Origin: Desulfovibrio aminophilus DSM 12254 | Lineage (GTDB): Bacteria > Desulfobacterota > Desulfovibrionia > Desulfovibrionales > Desulfovibrionaceae | Assembly (NCBI RefSeq): GCF_000422565.1 | Contig: NZ_AUMA01000010.1 | Coordinates: forward strand, 178,250-242,249 | Reading direction: 5' to 3' | DNA length: 64,000 nucleotides | In this document: piece by piece, positions 34,978 to 45,422 of the stretch | Layout of the letters: each line of letters begins with the position of its first letter | Position numbering within the stretch: position 1 is the stretch's first letter | Position numbers and translations under genes: made by a program | The notes under the pieces: generated by a model | Databases searched by the model: none | What the model was told of the DNA's origin: nothing | The model's input: the letters and a program-made list of their open reading frames with translations, nothing else

Positions 34978-35645
34978 GGCGTTCCCCCCGCCGCTTCGCG
35001 CGCGGCGCGCTCCCGCACCCGGGCCAGGCCTCCCAGGGAGAACAGGGTTACATGCTCGGCCAGAAGCGCGATGTCCTCGTCGCGCAGATCCTCTCCGGGC
35101 AGGAGCCGGTCGATGACCGGCTTGGCGTAGCCGTAGTGCAGACACTGGGCCACCACGCTCAGACAGCAGGCCCGGACCAGCAGCGGCGCGGCGAAGGGCG
35201 CGAGGATCTCCGAGACGATGCCCACGAGAACCTCCTTCTGGGGCCGGGCGAAACGCTCCACCACCTGGTCCATGAACGGCGTGGGGTCGGAAAGCTCCTT
35301 GATGATGAGCCGGGCCTTGCCCTCGTAGCCGCCCCAGCCGCGCGTGGAAAGCAGGCGGTAGAGCAGGCCGCGCACGAATCCGGCCAGCCGGGCCTCGGCT
35401 CCCTCGCCGGGGCGCACCCCCATGTCCGGGGGAAAGAGCTTCATGCCCTGGTCCGTCAGGTCGTCCAACACGGCCTGATAGAGCCCGGCCTTGTCCTTGA
35501 AATAATAGTGCAGCAGGGCCACGTTCACCCCGGCGGCCTCGCTGATCTGGCGCACGGTGGCGGCCCGGAAGCCCTTCTTGGCGAAGGTCTTCCCCGCTGC
35601 GTCCAGGATGCGCTCCCGTGTGCCTTGTGGTTCGTTTCCGTTCAT
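34974..35645 (-). CDS. TetR family regulator (CecR-like)
   Basis: A 223-residue TetR repressor. The helix-turn-helix is TRERILDAAGKTFAKKGFRAATVRQISEAAGVNVALLHYYFKDKAGLY (about residues 9-56); the C-terminal part resembles the DUF1956 domain of CecR (YbiH). In enterobacteria CecR controls an adaptor-ABC exporter (ybh) operon, matching the three genes that follow here. The repeats at 35657-35688 just upstream of the ATG are a likely autoregulatory operator. Confidence in the subfamily is lower than in the family. Confidence 0.9.
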   Translation of the reverse strand: MNGNEPQGTRERILDAAGKTFAKKGFRAATVRQISEAAGVNVALLHYYFKDKAGLYQAVLDDLTDQGMKLFPPDMGVRPGEGAEARLAGFVRGLLYRLLSTRGWGGYEGKARLIIKELSDPTPFMDQVVERFARPQKEVLVGIVSEILAPFAAPLLVRACCLSVVAQCLHYGYAKPVIDRLLPGEDLRDEDIALLAEHVTLFSLGGLARVRERAAREAAGGTP

Positions 35646-35656
35646 GGTCTCCCTCG

Positions 35657-35688
35657 TTAAACATACGCTTAAAGCATTTGCTTAAAGC
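35657..35688. promoter_or_regulatory. Candidate TetR operator repeats
   Basis: A 16-bp imperfect dyad TTAAACATACGCTTAA (35657-35672) merges with a second dyad around AAGCATTTGCTT (35672-35683). GCTTAAAGC occurs twice as a direct repeat (35667-35675 and 35680-35688). The region lies 12 bases before the TetR start and between divergent genes, so it could control both. Confidence 0.6.
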
Positions 35689-35792
35689 CGTCAAGGGGCG
35701 GCGCTCCGATTCCCACCCTTGTTTCATCAGGACACATGGTTTAGAAAATCCGGAGGCGACGGCCTGGAAAATTCAGAGACAAAGGACGGTAC

Positions 35793-36512
35793 ATGCTCCG
35801 CTTTCTCTTTTTTCTCCTGCTCTGCGTGCCGCTCACGCTCTGGCACTCCACACACATGATCCTGGCCTGCTTCCTGCCCGGCCCCAAGGGCCCCAAGGGC
35901 GAACGCATCGGCAGACGCTGGTCCCGCGCCCTGCTCCGGGCCAGCGGACTGCGCCTGGAAATCGATCTCTCGGCCCTGAACCCGGCCGGGCACTATGTGT
36001 TCATGGTCAACCATCAGAGCAACTTCGACATCCCCCTGCTCTATGCCGTGCTCGACGCCTACCCGATCCGTTTCGTGGCCAAGAAGAGCCTCTTCGACAT
36101 CCCGGTCTTCGGCCGGGCCATGCGCCTGGCCGGGCACATTCCCATCGACCGGGGCAACCGGCGCTCGGGCATGAAGAGCGTGCAGGACGCCGTGGACGCG
36201 GCCCAGGCCGGGGTCTGCCCGGTGATCTTCCCCGAGGGCACGCGCAACCCCGACCCGGATGGACTGCTGGAATTCAAGATCGGCGGCATGGTCCTGGCCC
36301 TCAAGTGCGGCCTGCCCGTGGCCCCGCTGGTCCTCGACGGCACGGGCGCGGCCCTGCCCCGGGGCCGCATGATCCTGCGCAAAGGCGTCATCCGCCTCAA
36401 GGCCCTGCCGCCCATCGACGTCTCGGCTTATACCCTCAAGGAACGCGAACAGTTCCGCGACGAGCTGCGCGCGCGCATGGGCGAGGCTCTCGCCGCCCTG
36501 CCCAAGGATTGA
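35793..36512 (+). CDS. plsC: 1-acyl-sn-glycerol-3-phosphate acyltransferase
   Basis: A 239-residue membrane-bound acyltransferase that makes phosphatidic acid from lysophosphatidic acid. The catalytic HX4D is NHQSNFD (His74, Asp79) and the phosphate-binding motif is VIFPEGTRNPD. One hydrophobic helix spans the first 25 residues (RFLFFLLLCVPLTLWHSTHMILACF). Its length is typical. It lies three bases before the RNase J gene, so the two are probably co-transcribed. Confidence 0.93.
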   Translation: MLRFLFFLLLCVPLTLWHSTHMILACFLPGPKGPKGERIGRRWSRALLRASGLRLEIDLSALNPAGHYVFMVNHQSNFDIPLLYAVLDAYPIRFVAKKSLFDIPVFGRAMRLAGHIPIDRGNRRSGMKSVQDAVDAAQAGVCPVIFPEGTRNPDPDGLLEFKIGGMVLALKCGLPVAPLVLDGTGAALPRGRMILRKGVIRLKALPPIDVSAYTLKEREQFRDELRARMGEALAALPKD

Positions 36513-36514
36513 AC

Positions 36515-38170
36515 ATGTCCCCACAACAAAGTCTGACCATCACCCCCCTGGGCGGACTCGGCGAAATCGGCCTGAACTGCATGGCCTTCTCCTCGCCCGA
36601 AAGCACGGTCCTGGTGGACTGCGGCCTGATGTTCCCCGAGGACTATCTCTTCGGCGTGGACGTGGCCATTCCGCGCTTTGACGTACTCCTGGCCCAGAAG
36701 GACAAACTCAAGGCCATCGTCCTGACCCACGGTCACGAGGACCACATCGGCGCCCTGCCCTGGCTCCTGCCCTACGTGAACGTGCCGGTCTACGGTTCGA
36801 GCTTCACCCTGGCCCTGGTGGAGAACAAGCTCCGGGAGCACAACCTCGACCGCTGGGCCGACCTGCGGCCCGTACGCGCCGGAGATCGTGTGGTTCTGGA
36901 CGACTTCGCCTTCACCTTCATCCCGGTCTGCCACTCGATCATCGAAGGCTTCGGCCTGGGCATCGAGACGCCCATGGGCCGCGTGATCCACACCGGCGAC
37001 TTCAAGATCGACCGCAACCCCCTGGATGGCCACGCCACGGATCTGGAGGCCTTCCGCCGCTTCGCCGAGCCCGGCGTGACCCTGCTCCTCTCCGACTCCA
37101 CCAACGTGGAACGCGAGGGCTTCGCTCTCACCGAGCGGGAGATCAAGGCCAGCCTGCGCGAAATCTTCGGCCAGGCCAAGGGCCGCATCCTCATCTCGCT
37201 CTTCGCCAGCCACATCCAGCGCATCCAAGAGATCATCGATCTGGCCTCGGCTTTCGGCCGCAAGGTGGCCGTCAGCGGCAAGAGCCTGATCCGCAACATC
37301 GATACCGCCCGCGAGCTGGGGCACCTGCGCGTGCCTCCGGGAGAACTGGTCGAGGTGGAAGATGTGCAGGGCCTGCGCGACGACGAAGTGGTCATCCTGC
37401 TCACCGGCTCACAGGGCGAACCCCTGGCGGCGCTCTCGCGCATGTCCATGGACGAACACCGCTCCCTGTCCATCCAGAAGGGCGATCTGGTGCTGCTCTC
37501 CTCCCGCTTCATCCCGGGCAACGTCCTGGCCATCACCAAGGTCATCAACCGCCTCTACCGCCTGGGCGCGGAAGTCCTCTACGAGAAGGTCCAGGCCATC
37601 CACGCCTCCGGGCACGCCCACCGCGAGGAACTGCGCATCATGCTGGAGACCGTGCGCCCCAGGTACTTCATCCCGGTGCACGGCGAATACCGCCACCTGG
37701 TCAAACACCGCCGCCTGGCCCTGGAATGCGGGGTGGCCGAGGAACGCGCCCTGGTGCTCGAAAACGGTTCGCCGGTGACCTTCCTGGAAGGCGGCATCCG
37801 CCTGGAGGAAGCCGTGGCTTCCGAACGCATCCTGGTCGACGGCAAGGGCGTTGGCGACGTGGGCCAGAGCGTGCTCAAGGAGCGCCAGCTCCTGGCCGGC
37901 GAGGGCATGGTCATCGTCATCGTGGTCATGGACGAGAACACCGGGGTCATCATCCACGGCCCGGACATCCTTTCCAAGGGCTTCATCTTCGAGCAGCAGT
38001 ACGCCCACCTTCTGGACGACGCCAAGTGCGTGGTCCTGGACGTCTTCGAGGACACCAACCCCTCGGACCTGAAGCGCGTCAAGGAAAAGATCCGCTCCAG
38101 CCTGCGCCGCTTCTTCCGCAAGATCCTGGAGCGCGACCCCGTGGTGGTGCCGCTCGTCATCAGCATCTGA
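36515..38170 (+). CDS. rnj: Ribonuclease J
   Basis: A 551-residue metallo-beta-lactamase/beta-CASP ribonuclease with endonuclease and 5'-exonuclease activity. Metal-binding HGHEDHIGALPW and the later His/Asp motifs (HTGDFKID, LLLSDSTNVEREGF, ASGHAHREELR) are all present, and the C-terminal region is included. The start MSPQQSLTITPLGGLGEIGLN is conventional; a long upstream in-frame extension is read through plsC and rejected. RNase J is a main player in mRNA decay and rRNA maturation in organisms without a full RNase E system. Confidence 0.95.
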   Translation: MSPQQSLTITPLGGLGEIGLNCMAFSSPESTVLVDCGLMFPEDYLFGVDVAIPRFDVLLAQKDKLKAIVLTHGHEDHIGALPWLLPYVNVPVYGSSFTLALVENKLREHNLDRWADLRPVRAGDRVVLDDFAFTFIPVCHSIIEGFGLGIETPMGRVIHTGDFKIDRNPLDGHATDLEAFRRFAEPGVTLLLSDSTNVEREGFALTEREIKASLREIFGQAKGRILISLFASHIQRIQEIIDLASAFGRKVAVSGKSLIRNIDTARELGHLRVPPGELVEVEDVQGLRDDEVVILLTGSQGEPLAALSRMSMDEHRSLSIQKGDLVLLSSRFIPGNVLAITKVINRLYRLGAEVLYEKVQAIHASGHAHREELRIMLETVRPRYFIPVHGEYRHLVKHRRLALECGVAEERALVLENGSPVTFLEGGIRLEEAVASERILVDGKGVGDVGQSVLKERQLLAGEGMVIVIVVMDENTGVIIHGPDILSKGFIFEQQYAHLLDDAKCVVLDVFEDTNPSDLKRVKEKIRSSLRRFFRKILERDPVVVPLVISI

Positions 38171-38238
38171 AATTGGACAGAACCCGGCGCTGCTGCTAGG
38201 CTCGTCATTTCCATACGTCCACCAACCCCGGAGCCGGC

Positions 38239-39012
38239 ATGCGTATCCTGCGCGTTCTCTACAACCAGCGGGCCTTCTACGCCTCCATCCTCGACCGCGA
38301 CCACCTGCTCTGCCTGAACAAGGCCTTGGGCCTGGACGAGCCCATCCCCCTCCGCGAGGTCCGGGTGCTGCCCGTGGTCCTGCCCACCAAGATCGTCTGC
38401 GTGGGCCTGAACTACAAGTCCCACGCCGAGGAGATGGGCCTCGCCCTGCCCTCCGAGCCGCTCATCTTCCTCAAGCCGCCCTCGGCCGTGGTCGGCAGCG
38501 GCGATGCCGTCGTCCTGCCGGAGGGCTGCGGCCGGGTGGACCACGAGGCCGAACTGGGCATCGTCATCGGCCAGACCGGGCGGCATATCCGCCCCGAGGA
38601 CGCCGCCCGGCACATCTTCGGCTACACCTGCGCCAACGACGTCACCGACCGCGAGATCCAGAAGCGCGACGGGCTGTATGCCCGGGCCAAGGGCTTCGAC
38701 ACCTTCTGCCCGGTGGGGCCCTGGATCGAGACCGAGGTGGCCGAACCGCGCGATCTGGCCGTGCGCGCCCTGGTCAACGGCGAGGTGCGCCAGGACGGCA
38801 ACACCCGGGACATGATCTTCGGACCAGCCGAACTGGTGTCCTTCATCTCCCGGGTCATGACCCTGCACCCCGGCGACCTCATCCTCACCGGCACCCCTGC
38901 GGGCATCGGGCCGCTCGCCCCCGGCGACACGGTCAGCGTGGAGATCGAGAACGTGGGCCTGCTCATCAACCCGGTGTCCGCCGAAAGCGGCGGCGCGGAG
39001 CAGATCCAGTAG
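38239..39012 (+). CDS. Fumarylacetoacetate hydrolase family protein
   Basis: A 257-residue metal-dependent hydrolase/isomerase/decarboxylase of the FAH family. Conserved stretches are KIVCVGLNYKSHAEEM, FLKPPSAVVGSGDAVVLP, VDHEAELGIVIG (the metal-binding Glu residues) and LILTGTPAGIGPLAPGD. Close relatives act on oxaloacetate, acylpyruvates or hydroxylated aromatic-ring products; the substrate cannot be told. It stands alone between RNase J and rpsB, 68 bases after the first. Confidence 0.9.
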   Translation: MRILRVLYNQRAFYASILDRDHLLCLNKALGLDEPIPLREVRVLPVVLPTKIVCVGLNYKSHAEEMGLALPSEPLIFLKPPSAVVGSGDAVVLPEGCGRVDHEAELGIVIGQTGRHIRPEDAARHIFGYTCANDVTDREIQKRDGLYARAKGFDTFCPVGPWIETEVAEPRDLAVRALVNGEVRQDGNTRDMIFGPAELVSFISRVMTLHPGDLILTGTPAGIGPLAPGDTVSVEIENVGLLINPVSAESGGAEQIQ

Positions 39013-39033
39013 GTCGGAAGGATCGCCGCCCCC

Positions 39034-39062
39034 TTGCTTTCCAACACGAGGCAGTGTAAAGA
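39034..39062 (+). promoter_or_regulatory. Predicted promoter of the rpsB-tsf operon
   Basis: TTGCTT (39034-39039) and TAAAGA (39057-39062) are separated by 17 bases. An inverted repeat CGAGGC (39047-39052)/GCCTCG (39063-39068) brackets the -10, so regulation at the promoter or in the 85-base leader is possible. Confidence 0.5.
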
Positions 39063-39153
39063 GCCTCGTTTCATACAACGCACCCCGGCATCACTCCAGG
39101 TCCCGACGACAGTCGCCGGGCCAGGGCCGGGGGAGGAAAAACCAGGAGGAATC

Positions 39154-40038
39154 ATGTCTTACGTCACCATGAAAGAGATGCTGGAGACCGGCGTCCATTT
39201 CGGTCACCAGACCCGCCGCTGGAACCCCAAAATGCGGCCCTACATCTTCGGTTCGCGCAACGGCATCCACATCATCGACCTGCAGCAGACCGTGAAGCTC
39301 TACCAGAAGGCCCACGACTTCGTGGCCGACGTCTGCGCCCAGGGCGGCAAGGTGCTCTTCGTGGGCACCAAGCGCCAGGCCCAGGAGGCGGTGAAGGAAG
39401 AGTCCGCGCGCGCGGGCATGTTCGCCGTGACCCAGCGCTGGATGGGCGGCACCCTGACCAACTTCCAGACCATCAAGAAGAGCATCGAGCGCCTCAAGAA
39501 CCTCGAAACCATGTTCGCCGACGGCAGCATCAGCAAGTTCCCCAAGAAGGAAATCGTGCACATGGGCCGCGAGGTCGAGAAGCTCAACCTCGCCCTGGGC
39601 GGCATCAAGGACATGCACGAGCCGCCGAGCTGCGCCTTCATCATCGACCCCAAGCGTGAGCACATCGCGGTCATGGAATGCCGCCGTCTCGGCATCCCGG
39701 TGGTGGCCGTGGTGGACTCCAACTGCGATCCCGACCTGATCGACCACATCATTCCGGGCAACGACGACGCCATCCGCGCCATCAAGCTCTTCACCACGCA
39801 CATCGCCGAAGCCTGCATCGAGGGCGCGGCCCGTTACGTGGAGGTCAAGCCCGAGGTGGTCGAGTCCAAGGAAGAAAAGCCCGCCGAGGAGCGCAGGCCC
39901 CGCCCGGCCAAGCCGAAGACCGGCGCCAAGCCCAAGCCGCGACCCAAGGCCGAGGCCGAACCCAAGACGGAAACCCCCAAGGCCGCTGCCGAGCAAACCC
40001 CTGAGGCCGCCGCCGAGGGTCAGGAGGAGAAGGAATAA
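39154..40038 (+). CDS. rpsB: 30S ribosomal protein S2 with C-terminal extension
   Basis: A 294-residue S2. The core has [40 protein letters not shown] and [15 protein letters not shown]. It is about 50 residues longer than the Escherichia coli protein because of a low-complexity tail after residue 230, rich in Lys, Pro, Glu and Ala ([19 protein letters not shown]). The tail looks disordered. AGGAGGA precedes the ATG. Its stop and the tsf start overlap by one base. Confidence 0.97.
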   Translation: MSYVTMKEMLETGVHFGHQTRRWNPKMRPYIFGSRNGIHIIDLQQTVKLYQKAHDFVADVCAQGGKVLFVGTKRQAQEAVKEESARAGMFAVTQRWMGGTLTNFQTIKKSIERLKNLETMFADGSISKFPKKEIVHMGREVEKLNLALGGIKDMHEPPSCAFIIDPKREHIAVMECRRLGIPVVAVVDSNCDPDLIDHIIPGNDDAIRAIKLFTTHIAEACIEGAARYVEVKPEVVESKEEKPAEERRPRPAKPKTGAKPKPRPKAEAEPKTETPKAAAEQTPEAAAEGQEEKE

Positions 40039-40649
40039 TGGCTGAGATCAGTGCTTCCATGGTGAAAGACCTGCGCGAGAAGACCGGCGCGGGCATGATG
40101 GACTGCAAGAAGGCCCTGGTGGAAAGCGGCGGCGATATGAACAAGGCCGTGGACTACCTGCGCGAGAAGGGTCTGGCCAAGGCCGCCAAGAAGGCCGGCC
40201 GGGCCACCTCCGAGGGCTTCATCGGTTCCTACATCCACTCCAACGGCAAGATCGCCGTGCTGGTGGAGCTCAAGTGCGAGACCGACTTCGTGGCCAAGAG
40301 CGACCAGTTCCGCGAGTTCGCCCGCGAACTGGCCATGCAGGTCTGCGCCGCCAACCCCATCTGCGTCTCCGAGGACCAGGTCCCCGCAGACATCCTGGAG
40401 CGCGAGAAGGCCATCTACAAGAAGCAGGCGATGGAAGAGGGCAAGCCCGAGAACATCGCCGAGAAGATCATGGAAGGCCGCCTGAAGAAATTCTACCAGG
40501 AAGCCTGCCTGCTTGATCAGGCCTACATCAAGGACGACAAGAAACGGATCAAGGATCTGCTCAACGAGTTGATCGCCCTGCTGGGGGAGAACATCCAGAT
40601 CGGGCGCTTCACGCGCCTGGCCCTGGGCGAAGACGCCGCGGGCGAGTAA
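40038..40649 (+). CDS. tsf: Elongation factor Ts
   Basis: A 203-residue nucleotide-exchange factor for EF-Tu. The UBA-like N-terminus [26 protein letters not shown] and [24 protein letters not shown] are diagnostic. The protein is about 80 residues shorter than the Escherichia coli one, lacking part of the C-terminal dimerisation modules; this short form is found in several non-enteric lineages. It ends in a region with GCAA-loop terminator, so rpsB-tsf probably forms its own transcript. Confidence 0.96.
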   Translation: MAEISASMVKDLREKTGAGMMDCKKALVESGGDMNKAVDYLREKGLAKAAKKAGRATSEGFIGSYIHSNGKIAVLVELKCETDFVAKSDQFREFARELAMQVCAANPICVSEDQVPADILEREKAIYKKQAMEEGKPENIAEKIMEGRLKKFYQEACLLDQAYIKDDKKRIKDLLNELIALLGENIQIGRFTRLALGEDAAGE

Positions 40650-40657
40650 GAAAAACA

Positions 40658-40682
40658 ACGGGCCGCAAGGCCCGTTTTTTTT
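40658..40682 (+). terminator. Intrinsic terminator after tsf
   Basis: ACGGGCC (40658-40664) pairs with GGCCCGT (40669-40675) across a GCAA tetraloop and is followed by seven T residues. Confidence 0.92.
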
Positions 40683-40746
40683 GCCAAAAGACGAGGAACA
40701 CTATATGGTCACCTCGGGCCCGGCGCCCGAAAACAAAGGGAGAAGC

Positions 40747-41469
40747 ATGGACAAGCTGCGCTACTCGCGGGTATTGCTCAAGTTGAGCGGCGAAGCCCTG
40801 GCCGGGGATCAGAAGTTCGGCATCCAGCCCGCGGCCATCAACACCTTCTGCCGCGAGATCGCGGAGGTGTCCCAGGCCGGATTGCAGGTCGCCCTGGTCA
40901 TCGGCGGCGGCAACATCTTCCGGGGCATGGCCGCCAGCGAACAAGGCATGGAGCGCGTCCAGGCCGACTACATGGGCATGCTGGCCACGGTCATGAACGC
41001 CCTGGCCGTGCAGGACGCCCTGGAGAAAATGGGCTGCTCCACCCGGGTCATGACCGCCATCGACATGAAGGAGGTGGCCGAACCCTACATCCGGCGCCGC
41101 GCCGTGCGCCACCTGGAGAAGGGCCGCGTGGTCATCTGCGCCGCGGGGACCGGCAACCCCTACTTCACCACGGACACGGCCGCGGCCCTGCGCGGCATGG
41201 AGCTCAAGGTCGACGCCATCCTCAAGGCCACCAAGGTGGACGGAGTCTACGACAAGGATCCGCGCAAGTTCACCGACGCGGTGCGCTACGAAAGCGTGAC
41301 CTACATCGAGACGTTGGAAAAGCGGTTGGGCGTCATGGACTCCACGGCCATCTCCCTGGCCCGGGACAACGCCATGCCGATCATCGTCTTCAACCTGTTC
41401 AAGGAAGGCAACATCCGCCGGGTCGTCACCGGAGAACCGGTGGGGACCATCGTGCAAGGAGGGAACTAA
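40747..41469 (+). CDS. pyrH: UMP kinase
   Basis: A 240-residue amino-acid-kinase-family UMP kinase, which phosphorylates UMP to UDP in the pyrimidine pathway. The N-terminal [15 protein letters not shown], the glycine motif [26 protein letters not shown] and [10 protein letters not shown] are characteristic. The ATG follows GGGAGAAGC. It is followed after two bases by frr. Confidence 0.97.
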   Translation: MDKLRYSRVLLKLSGEALAGDQKFGIQPAAINTFCREIAEVSQAGLQVALVIGGGNIFRGMAASEQGMERVQADYMGMLATVMNALAVQDALEKMGCSTRVMTAIDMKEVAEPYIRRRAVRHLEKGRVVICAAGTGNPYFTTDTAAALRGMELKVDAILKATKVDGVYDKDPRKFTDAVRYESVTYIETLEKRLGVMDSTAISLARDNAMPIIVFNLFKEGNIRRVVTGEPVGTIVQGGN

Positions 41470-41471
41470 AC

Positions 41472-42026
41472 ATGCAGTCGCTTCTCAAGGACGGCGAGAA
41501 ACGCATGGACGGGGCCATCAAGAGCCTGGAGAAGAGCTTCACCAAGCTGCGCACCGGGCGCGCCTCCACGGCCCTGGTGGAAAACGTGGTGGTGGACTAC
41601 TACAATACCCCCACGCCCTTGAACCAGATCGCCTCCATCTCCGTCCCCGATCCCCGGAGCATCACCATCCAGCCCTGGGACAAGGCCGCCTTCAGCGCGG
41701 CGGAGAAGGCCATCCTCAAGTCCGACCTCGGACTCACCCCGATCAACGACGGCAAGATCATCCGCATCAACATCCCGCCCCTGACCGAGGAGCGCCGCAA
41801 GGATCTGGTCAAGGTGGCCAAGAAGGACACCGAGGAGGCCAAGGTGGCCGTGCGCAACGTGCGCCGGGACATGAACGAGGCCCTCAAGAAGATGCTCAAG
41901 GACAAGGCCATCACCGAAGACGACGAGCGCAAGGGCGTGGACGACGTCCAGAAACTCACGGACAAGTACATCAAGTACTGTGACGACACCCTGGCCAAGA
42001 AGGAAAAGGAAATCCTGGAGATCTAG
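41472..42026 (+). CDS. frr: Ribosome recycling factor
   Basis: A 184-residue tRNA-mimic protein that, with EF-G, splits post-termination ribosomes. Stretches [39 protein letters not shown] and [30 protein letters not shown] are characteristic of the two-domain family, and the length is standard. It ends six bases before uppS. Whether it also works with the EF-G-like GTPase coded at 27380 is open. Confidence 0.97.
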   Translation: MQSLLKDGEKRMDGAIKSLEKSFTKLRTGRASTALVENVVVDYYNTPTPLNQIASISVPDPRSITIQPWDKAAFSAAEKAILKSDLGLTPINDGKIIRINIPPLTEERRKDLVKVAKKDTEEAKVAVRNVRRDMNEALKKMLKDKAITEDDERKGVDDVQKLTDKYIKYCDDTLAKKEKEILEI

Positions 42027-42032
42027 GAGCAC

Positions 42033-42740
42033 ATGCTGCCGCGACACATCGCCGTGATCATGGACGGCAACGGACGCTGGGCCCGGCAGCGCGGGCTGCC
42101 CCGGAGCGAAGGCCACAAGGCCGGAACCGAGGCGGCCCGCGCCGTGGTCACCCGCTGTCGGGAGTTGGGCGTCCGACACCTGACCCTCTACACGCTCTCG
42201 CGCGAGAACCTCTCCCGCCCGGCCGAGGAGTTGAGCTACCTCTTCGATCTGCTGGTGCGGTTCCTGAAGAAGGAGACCCGCCTGCTTCTCGAGCAGGACA
42301 TCCGCCTGAAAATCCTGGGGGAGGTGGACGGTCTGCCCTTCGGCGTACGCCAAGTGGTCCGCTCCGTGGTCGAGAAGACAAAAGACTGCGGTTCCATGAC
42401 CCTCAACCTGGCCCTGAACTACGGTGGCAGGGACGAAATCCTGCGGGCCTGCCGCGCGCTCCTGGCCAAGGGCCTGGACCCGGCGACGCTCACCGAGGAA
42501 GCCTTCGCGGCCGAACTCTACACTGCGGGCCAGCCGGACCCCGACCTCATCATCCGCACCAGCGGGGAGCTGCGGCTCTCCAATTACCTGCTCTTTCAGG
42601 CCGCCTACGCCGAGTTCTACTTCACGGATCTCTACTGGCCGGACTTCTCCCCGGCCGAACTGGACAAGGCCCTGGAAGACTACGCCCGCCGCCAGCGTCG
42701 TTTCGGCAAGACCGGCGACCAGTTGACCGCCGGGGAGTGA
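42033..42740 (+). CDS. uppS: Undecaprenyl diphosphate synthase
   Basis: A 235-residue cis-prenyltransferase that makes the C55 lipid carrier for peptidoglycan and other wall polymers. The diphosphate-binding motif HIAVIMDGNGRWARQRGLPRSEGH, the catalytic NYGGRDEI and the dimer motif PDLIIRTSGELRLSNYLLFQAAYAEFYF are intact. AGGAGCAC precedes the ATG. A convergent HD-GYP gene follows; uppS is usually followed directly by cdsA. Confidence 0.96.
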   Translation: MLPRHIAVIMDGNGRWARQRGLPRSEGHKAGTEAARAVVTRCRELGVRHLTLYTLSRENLSRPAEELSYLFDLLVRFLKKETRLLLEQDIRLKILGEVDGLPFGVRQVVRSVVEKTKDCGSMTLNLALNYGGRDEILRACRALLAKGLDPATLTEEAFAAELYTAGQPDPDLIIRTSGELRLSNYLLFQAAYAEFYFTDLYWPDFSPAELDKALEDYARRQRRFGKTGDQLTAGE

Positions 42741-42771
42741 ACCGCCCGGGGAAACCCTCCGCTCTCCGGGG

Positions 42772-44418
<1,647 letters not shown>

Positions 44419-44514
44419 GTCGTCCCCCGTGAGGCCGAAACGGGCGCCTTCCGCGCGCTCCGGCCGGTATTCCTGCTGTCCTAACACGTTTTGTTCCCTC
44501 GGGAAACCGCGTAT

Positions 44515-44549
44515 CCGGGAGGATTCCCTCCAGGTTGCCGTCCTCCCGG
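44515..44549. repeat. Inverted repeat ahead of cdsA
   Basis: CCGGGAGGA (44515-44523) and TCCTCCCGG (44541-44549) are perfect 9-bp arms around a 17-base spacer, in the 188-base gap between the divergent HD-GYP and cdsA genes. Whether it is an operator or a hairpin is unknown. Confidence 0.4.
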
Positions 44550-44606
44550 GAATCGTTTACACAAAACCACTTGCGGCGAATGCCGCCAACATGGCCCGGA
44601 GCCCGC

Positions 44607-45410
44607 ATGGATTCCTCGCATCAGAAACGCATCCTCACCGGAGTTCTGCTCCTCCTCGTGCCGACCCTCGGCCTCTATTACGGCGGCTGGGTTCTGGTGA
44701 CGGTTCTGGCCGTGTTCTGCGGCTTGGCGCTCTGGGAATACCTGAGCCTGTTCTGGCCCCAGGGCCGCCTGGGTCTCAAGGTGCAGGGAGTGATCTGCGG
44801 CGCGCTGCTTCTGGCGGCCTTCCACAGCGGCAGCGCGAACCTCGTGGGTCTGGCCCTGCTGGCTGGCTTCTGGTGCGCGGGCATGGGCTTCCTCTTCGGC
44901 TACAGCCGGGCCCCGGAAAACACCGACTTCCGCGACGCCGCAGTGTTCCTGGCCGGACTCGTCTATCTGCCCGTGACCTTGCAATTCTTCCTACACTTCT
45001 CGCCTCTTGAAAGCATCCTGGTCATCCTGGCCGCCGCCGTATCGGACACGGCGGCCTTCTATGCCGGAACCCATTTCGGCAAGCGCCGGATCTGGCCCTC
45101 CATCAGCCCCAAGAAATCCTGGGCCGGAAGCGTGGGCAGCCTGCTCGGCTGTCTGGCCCTCTGCCTGGGCCTGGGGCTGTCTCTGGGCCGGGCGTCCTGG
45201 TGGGCCTTCGCCCTGCTGGGGCTGGCCCTGAACGCGGCGGCCCAGATGGGCGACTTTTTCGAGTCGGCCCTCAAACGCCGCCTGGACATCAAGGACTCGG
45301 GCAAGATCCTGCCCGGCCACGGCGGCCTGCTCGACCGCGTGGACAGCCTGCTCCTTCTGGTCCCGGTCTACGCCCTGGCCCGGACCCTCGTGCCCTTTTT
45401 CGGAGACTGA
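44607..45410 (+). CDS. cdsA: Phosphatidate cytidylyltransferase
   Basis: A 267-residue polytopic inner-membrane enzyme making CDP-diacylglycerol from phosphatidic acid and CTP. The C-terminal signature is SPKKSWAGSVGSLLG ... FFESALKRRLDIKDSGKILPGHGGLLDRVDSL. Seven or eight hydrophobic segments are visible. The ATG at MDSSHQKRIL is chosen; a longer upstream start would add a non-hydrophobic, unconserved leader. It is followed after 12 bases by dxr. Confidence 0.95.
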   Translation: MDSSHQKRILTGVLLLLVPTLGLYYGGWVLVTVLAVFCGLALWEYLSLFWPQGRLGLKVQGVICGALLLAAFHSGSANLVGLALLAGFWCAGMGFLFGYSRAPENTDFRDAAVFLAGLVYLPVTLQFFLHFSPLESILVILAAAVSDTAAFYAGTHFGKRRIWPSISPKKSWAGSVGSLLGCLALCLGLGLSLGRASWWAFALLGLALNAAAQMGDFFESALKRRLDIKDSGKILPGHGGLLDRVDSLLLLVPVYALARTLVPFFGD

Positions 45411-45422
45411 CGCGCGATCGCC

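Noticed and set aside
34978..35727. Minus-strand extension of the HlyD frame through the TetR gene
   Set aside because: The lipoprotein signal at 34977 and the TetR family helix-turn-helix in another frame make the true starts clear.
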